Source: Tranzscheliella williamsii (taxonomy: Eukaryota > Basidiomycota > Ustilaginomycetes > Ustilaginales > Ustilaginaceae). Taken from it: a stretch of 64,000 nt of DNA. The notes under the pieces were generated by a model. That model did not search any database. It saw only the letters and a program-made list of their open reading frames with translations, and was not told the origin of the DNA. This document shows positions 53,566 through 64,000 of the stretch, one piece after another. Numbering within the stretch: position 1 is the stretch's first letter; each line of letters starts with the position of its first letter. Position numbers and translations under genes: made by a program. The DNA lies in the NCBI GenBank assembly GCA_023212725.1, contig JALBYF010000034.1, positions 124,001 to 188,000 on the forward strand, in the 5' to 3' direction.

Positions 53566-56500
53566 ATGAAACAAAGCACCCTGCTCTGGGTCGACCCAGG
53601 TCAGTCTCGGGACGAACCTGCTTCTGCTGCAGCTCCGCCCCTGTCTCCTCGACTCCCCCTTCTCGTTAACGTTCACAGAGAGGGCGCGCCCACTTCTCCT
53701 CATGTGTCGGCATCTGCCTCTGACGAAGGGTGCCTGGACCCTCAACTACGGGAGCCGGTCTACCGCTCGGAGGGATCCTCTACTCAGTCTGCCTACGGCA
53801 GCACTACCAATGTGCCCTCTGTACACAAGCTCGCGGAGGGTGCACAGCCTGGAACCACTGTCGAGGCAGCTCCGTCAATACCGGAATCGTCTCGCCCCAT
53901 CGGTATAGAAGCGGCTGCAGATGCTTGTAAGGGTGATCGGGTAGCCGTGTCCGTGGGCTCTGCAACCGCGTCCCAGCATGCAAGTCTTTATCCACTCTTT
54001 CAGCCTGGAGTAGTCGTCTCGTCCTGCTCATCCGACAGCGAGGACGCTCGCAGCAGGCCTGTCCGTTCTGCACGGTCAAAAGCCCCCCCATCATATAAAG
54101 AAGACTTGAAGGAAGTTTTGAAGCTGGATGCTGCGGAAGAAACTGCCGGACACCCAAGATCCACCTTAGCTAGTGCGTCCAGAAGAAGACCAAAAAAGCG
54201 ACAACCTGTCCTGGACGCAGGCCAAGAGGGCTTCGAAGTCATCGGAGCGAAATCTTCTCCGCTAAAGACCGAGGATCAAAATGCGTTAAAAAAGCAAGCT
54301 GCTCAACTGAAGCCAGAACCGAAGCCTCTCAGCTTGGCAGTGAAGGGCACTAGCTCTGTATCGTCATCCGATCCGCACCCTTTCTTTGTGAAAAAGCTCA
54401 AGCCTGCCATACCCCGGTCAGAGCACAGATACCATCACGACCTTTCGGAATCGGATGCAGAGAACCAAGCTTCCGGGCAAGCGCAATCTTCACCAAAACA
54501 CCCTCCAGCGTGGAGCCTCTTTTCGGCTCCAAATGTGTCGGGTCCCAAAGCAAAGAAGCCGGAGCTTGCGAAGTGGCCATCTCATTTAGACACACATGTC
54601 GTAGGCTTGAGGTCGAACGAGGCGGAGCTTGCTGGGCGCTTAAAGGCTGACCTGCCCACCTTTCGCGCACGATGGACCCGACCCAGCAAGGGCCATCCGC
54701 GGGTCGAGCCGGCGCAAGATAGCGGGGCTGCAGGTCTCATACAACAGTTGAATGCCACGAAGTGCGTTGAGCCTACTTCAAGCACGGTTCTTCGAGGGCC
54801 CATAGACATCTCATCCGGCGTCTCTGTTGCGTCCGAGGTAAAGTTTTCCCAGCTTGTTCGCCCAACTTCACGTTCAGCAGGGCACCTGCTATGGGTGGAC
54901 GCGTGGAGGCCAGTCTCGTCATCAGAGTGCTTGGGCAACGAGAGCGCTGCCGCTCAGATGCGGGACTGGCTTCAGCGTCTGCTTGTGGCTGCTCCAGGTG
55001 CGGTGCAGACGGACAAGAAGCCTAGACGAGGTGTTCAACGGCGCGTACATCGCAAACGAGGCCGGAAGAGAGTGCACAGCGACGACGAGGACGAGATGGC
55101 CGACTTCATCGTTGACGAGGAAGACGAAGCTGCGGAAGAAGCCTGGTTCGAGAAATTCCGAAAAGTGGAAGCTGATAGCGACACCGAAGAAGGTGCATCC
55201 CAGGGAAGCGTGCCGGAACCTGACAGAACGAGCAGCCAGAAGAACGGCTCACAAGTACTGACAAATCTCACTAATTGCATGGTGTTGGCCGGCCCCACCG
55301 GGGCAGGAAAGACAGCAGCAGTATATGCCTGCGCGTCGGACCTTGGCTACGAAGTCTTCGAGCTCTATCCCGGCATGGGCAAGCGCAGCGGAAAGGAGAT
55401 GTTGGGCGCTGTAGGGGATCTAGGCCGCAACCATATGGTTTCATCAGGGGGGTCGGGAGGTGGTGCCACCTGGAAGCACAAACCTGCAGAATCAAAGTCC
55501 GGTGCTAGACAATCCCTCATCCTGATCGAGGAGGCTGACGTTCTTTTCGAAGAGGACAGAGGGTTCTGGGCTGCCGTTGTTGAGCTTATCGCCGAATCCC
55601 AAAGACCAGTCGTCTTGACATGCAACGATTTAGACCTTGTTCCTACCCATGACCTGCCCATCCAACAAGTGCTCTTCTTCCACAAGCCAGAACAAGCGAG
55701 AGCGACCGCGTACCTGCAAGCAGTGGGAGCTAGCGAAGGCTGCTCTCTGCGCGCTGACGAAATCTCCCATTTCCTCTCCAAACTCCCGGACGCCGGCGTG
55801 ACGTCCTCATCGACAAAGCAGGTTGACCTTCGCCAGGCGATCACCCAGCTACAATTCGGAAACATTGTCGACCATACTCTACATGAAGTCGGTGTGGATG
55901 CGCTATTGCATAGCGCGGCGGAGACAGGTTCTGACCTTCGAGCCGTGCTCACGGCACTAGACGCCTTGAGCACCGCCGATGTTTGGGAGTCTCTCTCATC
56001 GACAGATACAGAAATGTTCGGAGACAGTGGCGTCGAACGTCAGTCTTCTTTGCAGATCGGGTCGCGGACACAATTAGTCCCCCAACCTCTCGCCCGGTCG
56101 GTCCGAACCAGCTTGGATCCGCAGTGGAAAAGCTCGATTGCCGAATCGGCTTGTCGCTTGCTAGGTATCAAAGCAAGTCAAGCACGCGGCTCGACGTGCG
56201 GGTGTATGGCCGATGACCTCTCTTATCAGCAGTGAGTTACGACCGAGTTTGCGCAATGTAGATTAACATGCGTATGAGTACTTACAGCCGCTGCTTTATT
56301 TGGTCGAAAATCGCAGGCAGCATGAGCACTCGTTGATCAACGCTATGCTGTATCCTCTTTGCGTGCCTGAGCCACAAGGGATGCGGAGCTTGGTGATGGA
56401 CTATGCACCCATGGTCCGGATCATGGCGATCGTAGATGACGACCTCAATAGGATCCACGAGGCGCTACACATCCGCGCCTTGGGGGAAAATACACTCAAT

Positions 56501-56623
56501 CAACCCGGACGGAGCACCCGGAACTCGGCTCGCATGATCGGCGCAAATGAGTACGTCCGCTGGCTCCCTCTGGGGCCCGTAGAGACCGGCGCCGCCCGAG
56601 AAACCTCCCTGGTTTGGACCTGA
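53566..56623 (+). CDS. ELG1: Elg1/ATAD5-like RFC large subunit (PCNA unloader), 2 exons
   Basis: Exons 53566-56231 and 56317-56623 join in frame to 990 residues (donor GTGAGT, TTAAC branch site, acceptor TCGCAG, phase 2). A more obvious acceptor at 56287 would break the frame. Residues 1-430 are disordered. Near 440 comes LLWVDAWRPVSSSECLGN, the family anchor before the ATPase. Walker A is GPTGAGKTAAVY (~576-587) and Walker B is LILIEEADVLFEED (~650). Then follow helical RFC-collar sequence and a C-terminal block with RSTRNSARM...EYVRW typical of fungal Elg1. With Rfc2-5 it removes PCNA, especially SUMO-modified PCNA, from chromatin after replication. The Walker A lysine and Walker B acidic pair are intact. 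Confidence 0.88.
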
Positions 56624-56731
56624 AACATATATGCGACGGACGGCTGATGAACATAGTGCTGTATTGTACTGCTTCACCTTTATCATTTGGGAAATCAAGC
56701 CTGGACGTTCCAGAGCAACGTCGTGACACCA

Positions 56732-57922
56732 TTACCAAAACAAACTACCACCCAAAAGCGACGCCGAAGTGATCGGATACAGAAACTTGGCAAACAGACT
56801 GATGCCTAGGACGTGCGTAGAGAAGATTGCTAAGAATCGGGTCAATGCAGCGAGACATGCTGGTCGTCAGCATATTTGATCTGGACTAGACTGAAGTGTA
56901 GCTACTTACCGAGCTTCTGCTTGGGATGCCAGGCGGCAGCCTGCCACGGATTCGGCAGGCCCATGATGTTACAGAAAATGTGCGAGGTCAAGGGTGGAAG
57001 GATGCTGCCGGATCGAAGGAAGAGAAAATTTGCGTACCAGCCGAAAAGAAGGGTGTAGCCAAACTGGAACGTGGCAGTAAGCACGCCTCTCCGCAGCGCC
57101 GACTGGGTCTTACCACCTTGCACATAGATGCTATAGGCATGATGCACATGGGCAAGACCGAAGAAAAGGGGAGAAGCAAAGATCAGCCTCGAGTTGCGCA
57201 GGCCTGCAAAGAAAAGCGTGGAGAGGATGCAGGACCGAAACACTAGCTCTTCGGTAAGTGGTCCGACGACAAAATTCCTGATGCCGACGAGGGATGTGAA
57301 CTTTGCTACGACGTCGCGATGGAAGTGGAAGTTTTGCTGAAAGGGAAGTTCCTGCTCCAGATAAGAGACGTAGAGCGGGCCAGCGAAGAGCGACGCTGTC
57401 AGGGCTAGGGGAAGCGCAACCTGCTTGGAGAGCCAGAAGAGGTAGGTAGTTATGGATGGCTCGAACGGCAAAATGTTGGATGTCAACAAGGAGGGTGTAG
57501 GTAATGCGAGGCCAAGCATGCGACCAACATTGAGAACGTCCAGGAACCAGCCCTACATGATGATAGCGAAGTAGCCAGCCAGATCAGCTCACTTAGCAGC
57601 ATACCGATGAGAGACTGTGGGAACAGAGGCCACGTACCCTTCTCTGCAAAGCACCTTTCCACCAGAGCAATAGAGCCGCTGCGCCCAAGCTCAAGACGGC
57701 GGATAGGGAGGCGATCTTAATCCTCGCCTTGATGACCTTTGGATGGTCGCGATCCAGCACCTTGCCATCCTCATCCTTGGCGTAGCCAACCCGGGAAGCT
57801 GGCGAGAGGTAGAGCCCTCCAACGTAAGAGACGGTAAACAGACTGCATGCGCCTACGGCAAACCCCAATGATAATATGGGTGGACCAGAGGCGGGACCAG
57901 CAAGGTTCACGATCAGCGACAT
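56732..57922 (-). CDS. RCE1: CAAX prenyl protease 2 (Rce1), 3 exons
   Basis: Exons 57638-57922, 56910-57552 and 56732-56805 join in frame to 333 residues (yeast Rce1 315). Introns of 85 and 104 bp have donors GTACGT and GTAAGT. Several membrane helices are evident, including one near the N terminus and a last one in exon 3 (ISLFAKFLYPITSASLLGG). The catalytic ABI-family motifs are present: VVGPLTEELVFRSCIL (the Glu-Glu pair), FFGLAHVHHAY (first His) and TSHIFCNIMGLP (second His/Asn). Rce1 sits in the ER membrane and removes the last three residues of farnesylated or geranylgeranylated CAAX proteins such as Ras and, in basidiomycetes, mating pheromone precursors. The start ATG at 57922 gives a normal N terminus. 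Upstream in-frame sequence has no ATG context of its own. Confidence 0.93.
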
Positions 57923-58337
57923 AGCTAAATCGACACTATCCGCTCTCTGACGTGCACCGCCTAGGTTACTGTTGGTGTCACGGAAAAGAGGGGGACTCCA
58001 ACCGGTGCGGCAACCTCGTGCTTCTCTGCACAAGCCTCTGGGCCTGTCTAGCCGCTCCTATTGTGATGGTTGTCGCAGTATCATTGTCGATCTATTAGAG
58101 CTTAGAGCATGGAACTTTGCTCTCATGCCTGGAATTTCGCCGAGCGTACATTTCCACCGCCGCCCTATACACCGACTTATGAAGCCCAATTTAAGGTCAC
58201 ATTGAGATTATTGTCACCTGGGACTGCGCCCTGTTGATCTCCCATGGCCATCACCAGCGTACATCTTCCCTTCGTAGCCATCCTGTCTTGATTCAGCCTG
58301 CCTTGGCGGCAGGGTGAATCCTGCTGGCCGATCGAGC
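57923..58337. promoter_or_regulatory. RCE1 / cyclin C divergent promoter
   Basis: A 415 bp stretch without a gene or a clear motif. Confidence 0.4.
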
Positions 58338-59699
58338 ATGTCTGCCAATTACTGGGCGTCAACACAATGGTACGTGCTTCCAGCCAGGACAGAAGGTTCA
58401 GTCTGTGGCTTACCCATCTGACCTGCTCCTCCCCGTTCCTTGTCTCTCGGATCCTTGTAGCAACAACTGGCTGCTTGACCGGCCACAGCTGCAGCTGGCT
58501 AGACGCGAGGACCAACGATACGCATCCAAGCTGGAATTGGCTGCTATCGGGATCTTCTTCTCTAATCGTGGGTTCAGCGAGTTCCGCTCGTACCCCTAAC
58601 ATTGTACCTCATGCTGATGTCCACGCTGCCACCTATCTTTTCCGGGGCTCGTCCCTCGTTTCCATGATGTTCAGTCATATCTCTGCTCTGCAAGCGGCTC
58701 AACTTACGACAGAGGGTTGTGGCCACCTCCAATGTCTTCTTTCGTCGGTTTTTTGCTAAAAACTCGTACAGCGCACTCGATCCCTTCTTGGTAGCGGCCA
58801 CCTGTGTCTATGTGGCCGCCAAGGTGGAGGAGTCACCCATCCACATCAAATCAGCCGTAGCAGAAGCGACGAGAACGTTCCAAGAGGTGGGCTATCGGCA
58901 GTTCCCCATCGACAATCCTTCCCTCGCCGAAATGGAGTTCTACCTTCTCGAAGAGATGGAATTCGACATGATCATTTTTCATCCATATCGGTCGCTCATC
59001 GCTTTATACGGCTCTTATGGAGCGTCCTCGAGTTCATCACACCAGTCAAATGTGGCGCACATGGACGTCAGGTCTGACCCAGTTTTCTCGCAGGAACCAA
59101 TAGGGCTAGGAATCGGGGTTACAGCCCAGGATCAAGAACAATTCGGAGTCAAGGGTCTTCTCTCCGCAGAGGAATCGGATGCATTTATCACCGATTCTCC
59201 GCAGACCGACGCGCCCAAGCTACACGAGCTGGACGAGCAAGTCCTACAGTTGGCGTGGTCTGTACTGAATGATACATATAGTACCGACCTTCCCCTCATG
59301 TATCCTCCCTACATGATAGCGCTGGCCGCCATCTGGTTAGCCTTGCTGCTTCACGGTCCATCTTACGATAGAATCTGTCACAACGTTGATGACATGCATT
59401 TCAAGAGAGAGCAGTATCACAACCATATGTCTCGCATCTTCAATGACTCTGATACGACTACGGCTCGCGATCTACCGCAACCACCTATTCCTTCAGGCCG
59501 AGAAGCGCTAACCTTTTTCGCCTATCTTAACGTTTCAATACCGTTACTCACTGAAATCGTCCAAGAAGTCATTTCGTGCTATCAGCTTCAATCCTCGACC
59601 TTGCAGCTGGTCAAAGATGGGCCTGGATTAATCAAACTGCTCGAATGGATGCGCGAACAGCGGCGCGCCGACCTGAGTGGCACGGTTGCGCAACGCTAA
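58338..59699 (+). CDS. SSN8: cyclin C (Mediator kinase module), 3 exons
   Basis: Exons 58338-58369, 58461-58567 and 58675-59699 join in frame to 387 residues. The spliced sequence follows cyclin C closely: MSANYWASTQCNNWLL at the start, then AAIGIFFSNLISLLCKRLNL and RQRVVATSNVFFRRFFAKNS through the first cyclin fold (CVYVAAKVEESP), and WSVLNDTYSTDLPLMYPPYM in the second. Splice phases are 2 and 1. Donors are GTACGT and GTGGGT. Cyclin C binds Cdk8 in the Mediator kinase module and represses or tunes RNA polymerase II transcription. It also controls stress-induced mitochondrial fission in yeast. Between the two folds, residues ~158-233 form an acidic, Ser/Gln-rich insertion absent from the human protein, making this cyclin about 100 residues longer than human cyclin C (283). 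Confidence 0.93.
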
Positions 59700-59837
59700 A
59701 GAACCCTTGTTATCGCAGCAGAGATCTGCTCCCTTCCTTTTCACAAAAATCACAGAAACCATTAAGTGTGTTGCGGTTGGGTAAAAAGTACAGGTTGATG
59801 AGGGACCGAGAGAACCGGAAAGGTGGAGAAAGAGACA

Positions 59838-60329
59838 TCAGGATTCTAAGCCTTCTGGCAACCTTCCGACAACCTTGACGGCATACAGACCCGGCAAGCG
59901 TTTCTCTGTGGCGCGAGTGGAATCCAAGCTATGCGTTAGTAGCTATAATACTTTGTCCGTTAGCGGGAAATGGCGCTTAAGTGAGCTTACCGATGCGTTG
60001 CCATTTGGCGACCCAGCTCTGTTCCGGCCTGAGCATTGAGATCATGCCGTCAAAATTGGAAGTTGTGCACTCGGCTACTCGGTCCTGGCTTCCCTGCATC
60101 TGTAACGAGTCGGCAAGCAGGAACAAATCGGCGTAGGACACGGTCAGCATACCATCCCTCTGTACGGGTCTGTCTGAGGGTTCGAAGCCGGATGGGGGTC
60201 CCAGCGGGCTGCTGTCCATACCTCGAGAACTGGCTCGCAATTTGGGCACCCTTTCAGATGGAAGTCCCTCGGCGACTGCACAAATTGGCAGCGCAAGCAC
60301 GCTCTTAGTTTCTCCTTCCTTGTCGACAT
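59838..60329 (-). CDS. SPT4: transcription elongation factor Spt4 (3 exons)
   Basis: Exons 60222-60329, 59991-60099 and 59838-59905 join in frame to 94 residues (yeast Spt4 102). The zinc-binding cysteines are in place: C-x2-C in RACLRCQFVQ and C-x2-C in LKGCPNCEPVLE. The remaining signature follows after splicing: CTTSNFDGMISMLRPEQSWV, then AKWQRIEKRLPGLYAVKVVG and RLPEGL. Introns are 122 and 85 bp, the second with a perfect TACTAAC branch site. Spt4 pairs with the NGN domain of Spt5 (DSIF) to keep RNA polymerase II processive and to couple elongation with capping. Its 5' neighbour, divergent by 366 bp, is CBC1, a cap-binding protein, so a shared promoter would link two co-transcriptional factors. 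Confidence 0.94.
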
Positions 60330-60695
60330 GCCGGCTGTTTGTTGGGCTTTAGCGTAGATTAGCAAGACTGTGACCGTGACACATGACACGAGCGAGAGCG
60401 ACAGTCAGCGGTGGAAGCGTAAACGTAGCTGCGCCCATACCTCATACACATAAGATTCTACCCTTCTACAACTCCGAAACCCGACATAAATCTCTCAATG
60501 TCTCCAACCAGCCGATTTTCGAGCTTGGGCCTCTCTTCTTTCGGCCGTGTATCAATCAGCGAATGTGAATCCCTGTTTAGAGATCACACCAAAGCCCGTG
60601 CATTTTTGCTTCTTCCCAGAATTGGTGTTTCCCATCAAACCACCGTGATACGGCCAGCATCGACGCTAGCTTGTCCGACGGCTCTCTCACACAAC
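60330..60695. promoter_or_regulatory. SPT4 / CBC1 divergent promoter and leader
   Basis: The stretch contains an in-frame ATG at 60498 that could extend CBC1 by 66 residues. Otherwise no gene or motif is seen. Confidence 0.45.
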
Positions 60696-63600
60696 ATGGA
60701 TGGATGGGATACCCCGGCTCCCGGAAATGGCGATGCTCTGCAACCGCAGGACTTTCCGGCACAGCAACTGTCATACAGTCAGCCGCAGCAACAGTACAAC
60801 GGCCATGATCGTGTGCCTGGTGGCTATGCCGGTGGCAACTCTGGATGGTCGCAAAACCCTCGCAGGGGGGGTAGAGGAGGGTACAGAGGTGGGTCAGGTG
60901 GCGGCTATTATGGCAGCGGGGGCGGAGGCGGTGGCCATTCCCACCATGTCCAATCCAGGGAACAGAAGGAGGAAAGTCGGGTCAGACACATAAGGTCGCA
61001 GCTTTTCAAACTCGGCGAAGAGAAGGACTTTCATCCTCCCTCAGACCTTCTCAGAATGGCCAGGTGGGTTGAGGAGAAAGCGAAAGACGGCTCCGATCCG
61101 ATCACAGCCGCGTTCCGCGTAATGGTCACAGAACAGCCTCATAAGACCCCTCTCATCGCTGCCCTTATCGGATTCCTCTGTCTCTCTGACCTGTCAAGAG
61201 CCAACAACGATAATCAACGCAATGGATCAGGCGAAGAGGATGCCCTGAAAGGCGATGAAGACATGCAGCAAGCCGAAGATACGACGTCGCTCGGTATCAA
61301 AATCGTCAAAGACCTTGTCAAAGCATTCCGATCTTATCTTGATGCACGTCTTTGGCGTAACACCCGTCTCAGTCTGCACCTCTTCGCTGCTCTGGTACCC
61401 TTGCAGGTCATCTCTGCGGCCTCTCTTCGAAGCTTGCTTGGCTCGTTCGCAGCCGTTCTCGAAGAGCCCGGCGTTACCGCTACTAGGGGTGACAGGGCTT
61501 GTCTCTGCATCATTGAAACCCTCTGCCGCGCTGGGCAGGATCTTCTCGCGGACGGTGAACAGGCACAGGCAGAACTCGATAATCTCGTGGAGAAGGTCGT
61601 CACCTACGACGCATCTCGTAAAGTTGAGGTACAACTGGCGAGACCAGTGCACGATGTCGAGGACATCTGGCTTGAAGGCTTCCAAGAGGCTGTCAAAGCT
61701 CTCGAGAGCCTTCGCCTGGCTGGCTATCAAAAACCGTCCTTCTTGCCTGCCGCTTCAGACCTCCTTCCAGCTGCCATCTCTCCATCAGCAACTCCGGTTC
61801 CAGAGAATCAGCGAGTCGTATCACTGCCGGATATCCTTGTTCCGCCCGACGAAGGTGGCGAAGGTGACGGCCTGGATGTTGCATATGCCCAGCTCGGCGA
61901 TCACCAAGTAAAAAAACGGAAGATTGACACCGGCAAGGGCGATCTCGAAGAGAAAAAAGCAGCGGTTGGTCCCGAGCGCGTTAGCTCGCAGCCACGATGG
62001 TTCCCCACCTCTGTTCCCAAGTCCTCGTCTCCCTCATCAGTGGTTCTCCGAGCCATATTGGCCGATATGATTGACCTTTACGAAGTCAACCGAAAGGAGG
62101 CTGCGCGGCTGATTTTGGATCTCCCGAACTGGCTTCGAAGGGGTACATTTGGTGGGAAGGTCAACCCCGAAGCGGGACTGTTCGGCGAAGCTGAGGAAGA
62201 GTGGTGGAACAAGTCAGAAGATTCCGCGGAAGGTGGCTGGAGCCTAGACGATTTGATCGTCGAGACCATCATCTCAACTTCTCTCGTCCTTCCCGCCGCA
62301 CCCAGAAACCCACTTTACTACACGTCTTTACTTCGGGAGATCGTATGCCTGACTTCAGGGACAGTTGCTCCGTCTCTGGGACGCACCATTCGAACCTTTT
62401 ACAACTCCATGTCCTCGGGACGTGTAGAAGTAGAGACTATCCACAGGTTCTCGGATTGGTTTGCGATCCATCTCTCCAACTTCAACTTTGGCTGGGCTTG
62501 GAAGGAATGGATTCCAGATACGACGCTGCTCACTAACCACCCTAGAGTAGCCCTCATCAGGCGTGTTGTGGAACTCGAAATGCGCTTGGCATATTTCGAT
62601 CGTGTCAAGCAAACGCTTCCGGAGGAAATCCAGGCTATAGCCATGCCTGCCGAAGAACCTGGCCCATGCTTCACTTACGCAGATCCGGGCCACCCCTACC
62701 ACCTGCAGGCTAGCCGCTTGATCAACTCTATCAAGGCAAAGGCCTCGGCTGAAGTTATCCTTGCTGATTTCGAGACCTTCAATGCTACCATATTCGATGC
62801 TTCGGGCTCTGCGCTTCCTTCAAGCTCTGAGGGAAGCGTGACGAGTCAGCTGGAGGCGGATATGGTTCTGCGAGATTTGACGATCCAGTGCGTTCTTCAG
62901 GTAGGATCCAGGTCTTTCTCCCATTTCCTCAACATTGTCGAACGGTATCACTCTCTCCTGCGACAGCTGAGTCGAACCGGACGCATGCGTACAGCCATAT
63001 TGTTTGGATCAGTCCGCTTTTGGGCGCGGTCCGCCCAATGGGTGCAAATCGTCATTGACAAGCTGCTGCAATATCGAATTGTCGAGCCAGCCGATGTGAT
63101 CGACTTTGTTTTCCACCCACCCAGCGACGAGCCCGAATCCATCATTATCGGGTCTGGGGAGTTGCTTGCTGGAAGCTGTGCAGTCAAGCAACGCGACTGG
63201 AGCTCCTTCAACTGGTGGTGCATTGTACGTTTGACGTTGGATAAGGTAAACGGCCGAGTGGACCAGCTTCGCAAAAGGCTCGACGAGATCACTAGGCAGG
63301 AAGCCGAGGAATTGGAACGGAAGGAAGCTGCAGCCGTGGCTGGCTTCAATGATGAGGAGGACAAACCTACAGCGCCGGCTGATCAGCTGCCACTGTTCCC
63401 GACATCCGCCACGTTGCCCATCAAGCCCTCGAATCCTGCGAACGAGAAGCACGTCTCCTCCGAAGAGGCATTGCACAATCTGGACGCGATCAAGAGCGAA
63501 CAGAGGAAAGTACTGATCAACACTCTGCTTGGCTTCAAAGCCCTCATTTCCGGGTATGCCGAGTCTACGCAGGCCGATGAGGCCACAGCATGGGATCTCT

Positions 63601-63764
63601 GGTGGGCCAAGGGCTGGTACACCGAGTTCACAAGGCTTTTCAGCAGACAACTTTCCGACAATCGGGAGACCATCTCATCCAACTGCTTCTCATCTGCAAC
63701 CGCAGCTCCTGACTCGGACCTTCAGGACATCTTTGAGCGCGCTATCGACATGCTCTCAGAATGA
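60696..63764 (+). CDS. CBC1: nuclear cap-binding complex large subunit (CBP80)
   Basis: One exon encodes 1022 residues from ATG 60696 (context AACATGGATGG). A 198-bp in-frame upstream extension from ATG 60498 is possible but reads like leader sequence. Residues ~45-85 are Gly/Arg-rich (RGG-type, likely arginine-methylated). From ~98 runs the MIF4G-like helical domain (EKDFHPPSDLLRMARWVEEK), interrupted near 170-190 and 380-430 by acidic inserts. Two more helical repeat domains follow (VLRAILADMIDLYEVNRKEA; RRVVELEMRLAYFDRVKQTL). CBP80 with CBP20 binds the m7G cap of new RNA polymerase II transcripts, aiding splicing, 3' processing and export. Yeast Sto1 has 861 residues; the inserts explain the difference. 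Identification rests on overall domain pattern and conserved blocks. Confidence 0.88.
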   Translation: MDGWDTPAPGNGDALQPQDFPAQQLSYSQPQQQYNGHDRVPGGYAGGNSGWSQNPRRGGRGGYRGGSGGGYYGSGGGGGGHSHHVQSREQKEESRVRHIRSQLFKLGEEKDFHPPSDLLRMARWVEEKAKDGSDPITAAFRVMVTEQPHKTPLIAALIGFLCLSDLSRANNDNQRNGSGEEDALKGDEDMQQAEDTTSLGIKIVKDLVKAFRSYLDARLWRNTRLSLHLFAALVPLQVISAASLRSLLGSFAAVLEEPGVTATRGDRACLCIIETLCRAGQDLLADGEQAQAELDNLVEKVVTYDASRKVEVQLARPVHDVEDIWLEGFQEAVKALESLRLAGYQKPSFLPAASDLLPAAISPSATPVPENQRVVSLPDILVPPDEGGEGDGLDVAYAQLGDHQVKKRKIDTGKGDLEEKKAAVGPERVSSQPRWFPTSVPKSSSPSSVVLRAILADMIDLYEVNRKEAARLILDLPNWLRRGTFGGKVNPEAGLFGEAEEEWWNKSEDSAEGGWSLDDLIVETIISTSLVLPAAPRNPLYYTSLLREIVCLTSGTVAPSLGRTIRTFYNSMSSGRVEVETIHRFSDWFAIHLSNFNFGWAWKEWIPDTTLLTNHPRVALIRRVVELEMRLAYFDRVKQTLPEEIQAIAMPAEEPGPCFTYADPGHPYHLQASRLINSIKAKASAEVILADFETFNATIFDASGSALPSSSEGSVTSQLEADMVLRDLTIQCVLQVGSRSFSHFLNIVERYHSLLRQLSRTGRMRTAILFGSVRFWARSAQWVQIVIDKLLQYRIVEPADVIDFVFHPPSDEPESIIIGSGELLAGSCAVKQRDWSSFNWWCIVRLTLDKVNGRVDQLRKRLDEITRQEAEELERKEAAAVAGFNDEEDKPTAPADQLPLFPTSATLPIKPSNPANEKHVSSEEALHNLDAIKSEQRKVLINTLLGFKALISGYAESTQADEATAWDLWWAKGWYTEFTRLFSRQLSDNRETISSNCFSSATAAPDSDLQDIFERAIDMLSE

Positions 63765-64000
63765 ACTCACTTGCATGGCTTTGTCTTCGTGCTTCCGCCG
63801 CCTACGGAGGTCGTTGTGGCGGATTTAGATAGTTTTCATTTCAGTCACTAAAACACAAGGGAAGACAAGCTTTCGAAGCATCTCGAACGGATTTTCGTTG
63901 AGTTTGTTCGCGGCCAAAAGATGACTTTGACGCTATGACGGATCTAGAAAGACAATGAAATCGAGTGATCGAAGCTGCACTGCGACTGGTGAATGAGTGC
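63765..64000. other. CBC1 3' flank to window end
   Basis: Nothing is recognised in the last 236 bp. Confidence 0.4.

Noticed and set aside
56232..56287. Alternative acceptor TTACAG at 56287 for the ELG1 intron
   Set aside because: With donor GTGAGT at 56232 it puts the conserved C-terminal block out of frame; TCGCAG at 56316 joins in frame.

Overview
This window is nuclear DNA of a filamentous or dimorphic basidiomycete fungus, most likely in the Ustilaginomycotina (smut fungi and relatives). The reasons are dense, mostly intron-poor genes, a few short introns (about 60-130 bp) with GT(A/G)AGT donors and CTRAC-type branch sites, CT-rich leaders, short divergent promoters, a lysine tRNA with a nuclear-type intron, and an Esc1-like bHLH factor. 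I cannot name the species. I found 24 protein genes and one tRNA. No rRNA, transposon or CRISPR array is visible. Eleven protein genes contain introns, and I give joined exon coordinates for them.

Left part (1-24.4 kb): SDA1 (cut by the left edge) and DBP7 are divergent 60S-assembly genes sharing a promoter with a repeated AAATTTTCCAAAA motif. Next come CPA2 (arginine carbamoyl-phosphate synthase large chain), a 3.6 kb gene-free stretch leading to an Esc1-like bHLH regulator, and a convergent gene joining a degenerate metallophosphoesterase fold (DUF2433) to an RRM. CGR1 and FUN12/eIF5B form another divergent translation-related pair, followed by tRNA-Lys(CTT).

Middle part (24.4-36.9 kb), the accessory-looking section: two neighbouring genes for small, cysteine-free secreted proteins, each with a short 3' exon; ribosomal protein RPL2 (uL2) with an unusually long intron; RAD10/ERCC1 with a ubiquitin-interacting-motif-like tail; a secreted serine-rich lysozyme/SLT-type protein; and an HNH-nuclease family gene.

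Right part (36.9-64 kb): actin with three 5' introns; a single gene encoding a GTT1-like glutathione S-transferase fused to the histidine enzyme HIS6; a Dal5-type MFS transporter; a membrane-anchored protein disulfide isomerase; the TORC2 subunit AVO3/Rictor; a small hydrophilic protein; ELG1 (PCNA unloader); RCE1 (CAAX protease); cyclin C; SPT4; and CBC1/CBP80.

Most genes are housekeeping functions in ribosome assembly, translation, mRNA synthesis and capping, DNA repair and replication. The items most worth a second look are the GST-HIS6 fusion, the degenerate-phosphoesterase/RRM protein, the Rad10 ubiquitin-binding tail, and the pair of putative effectors next to the secreted lysozyme-like protein.
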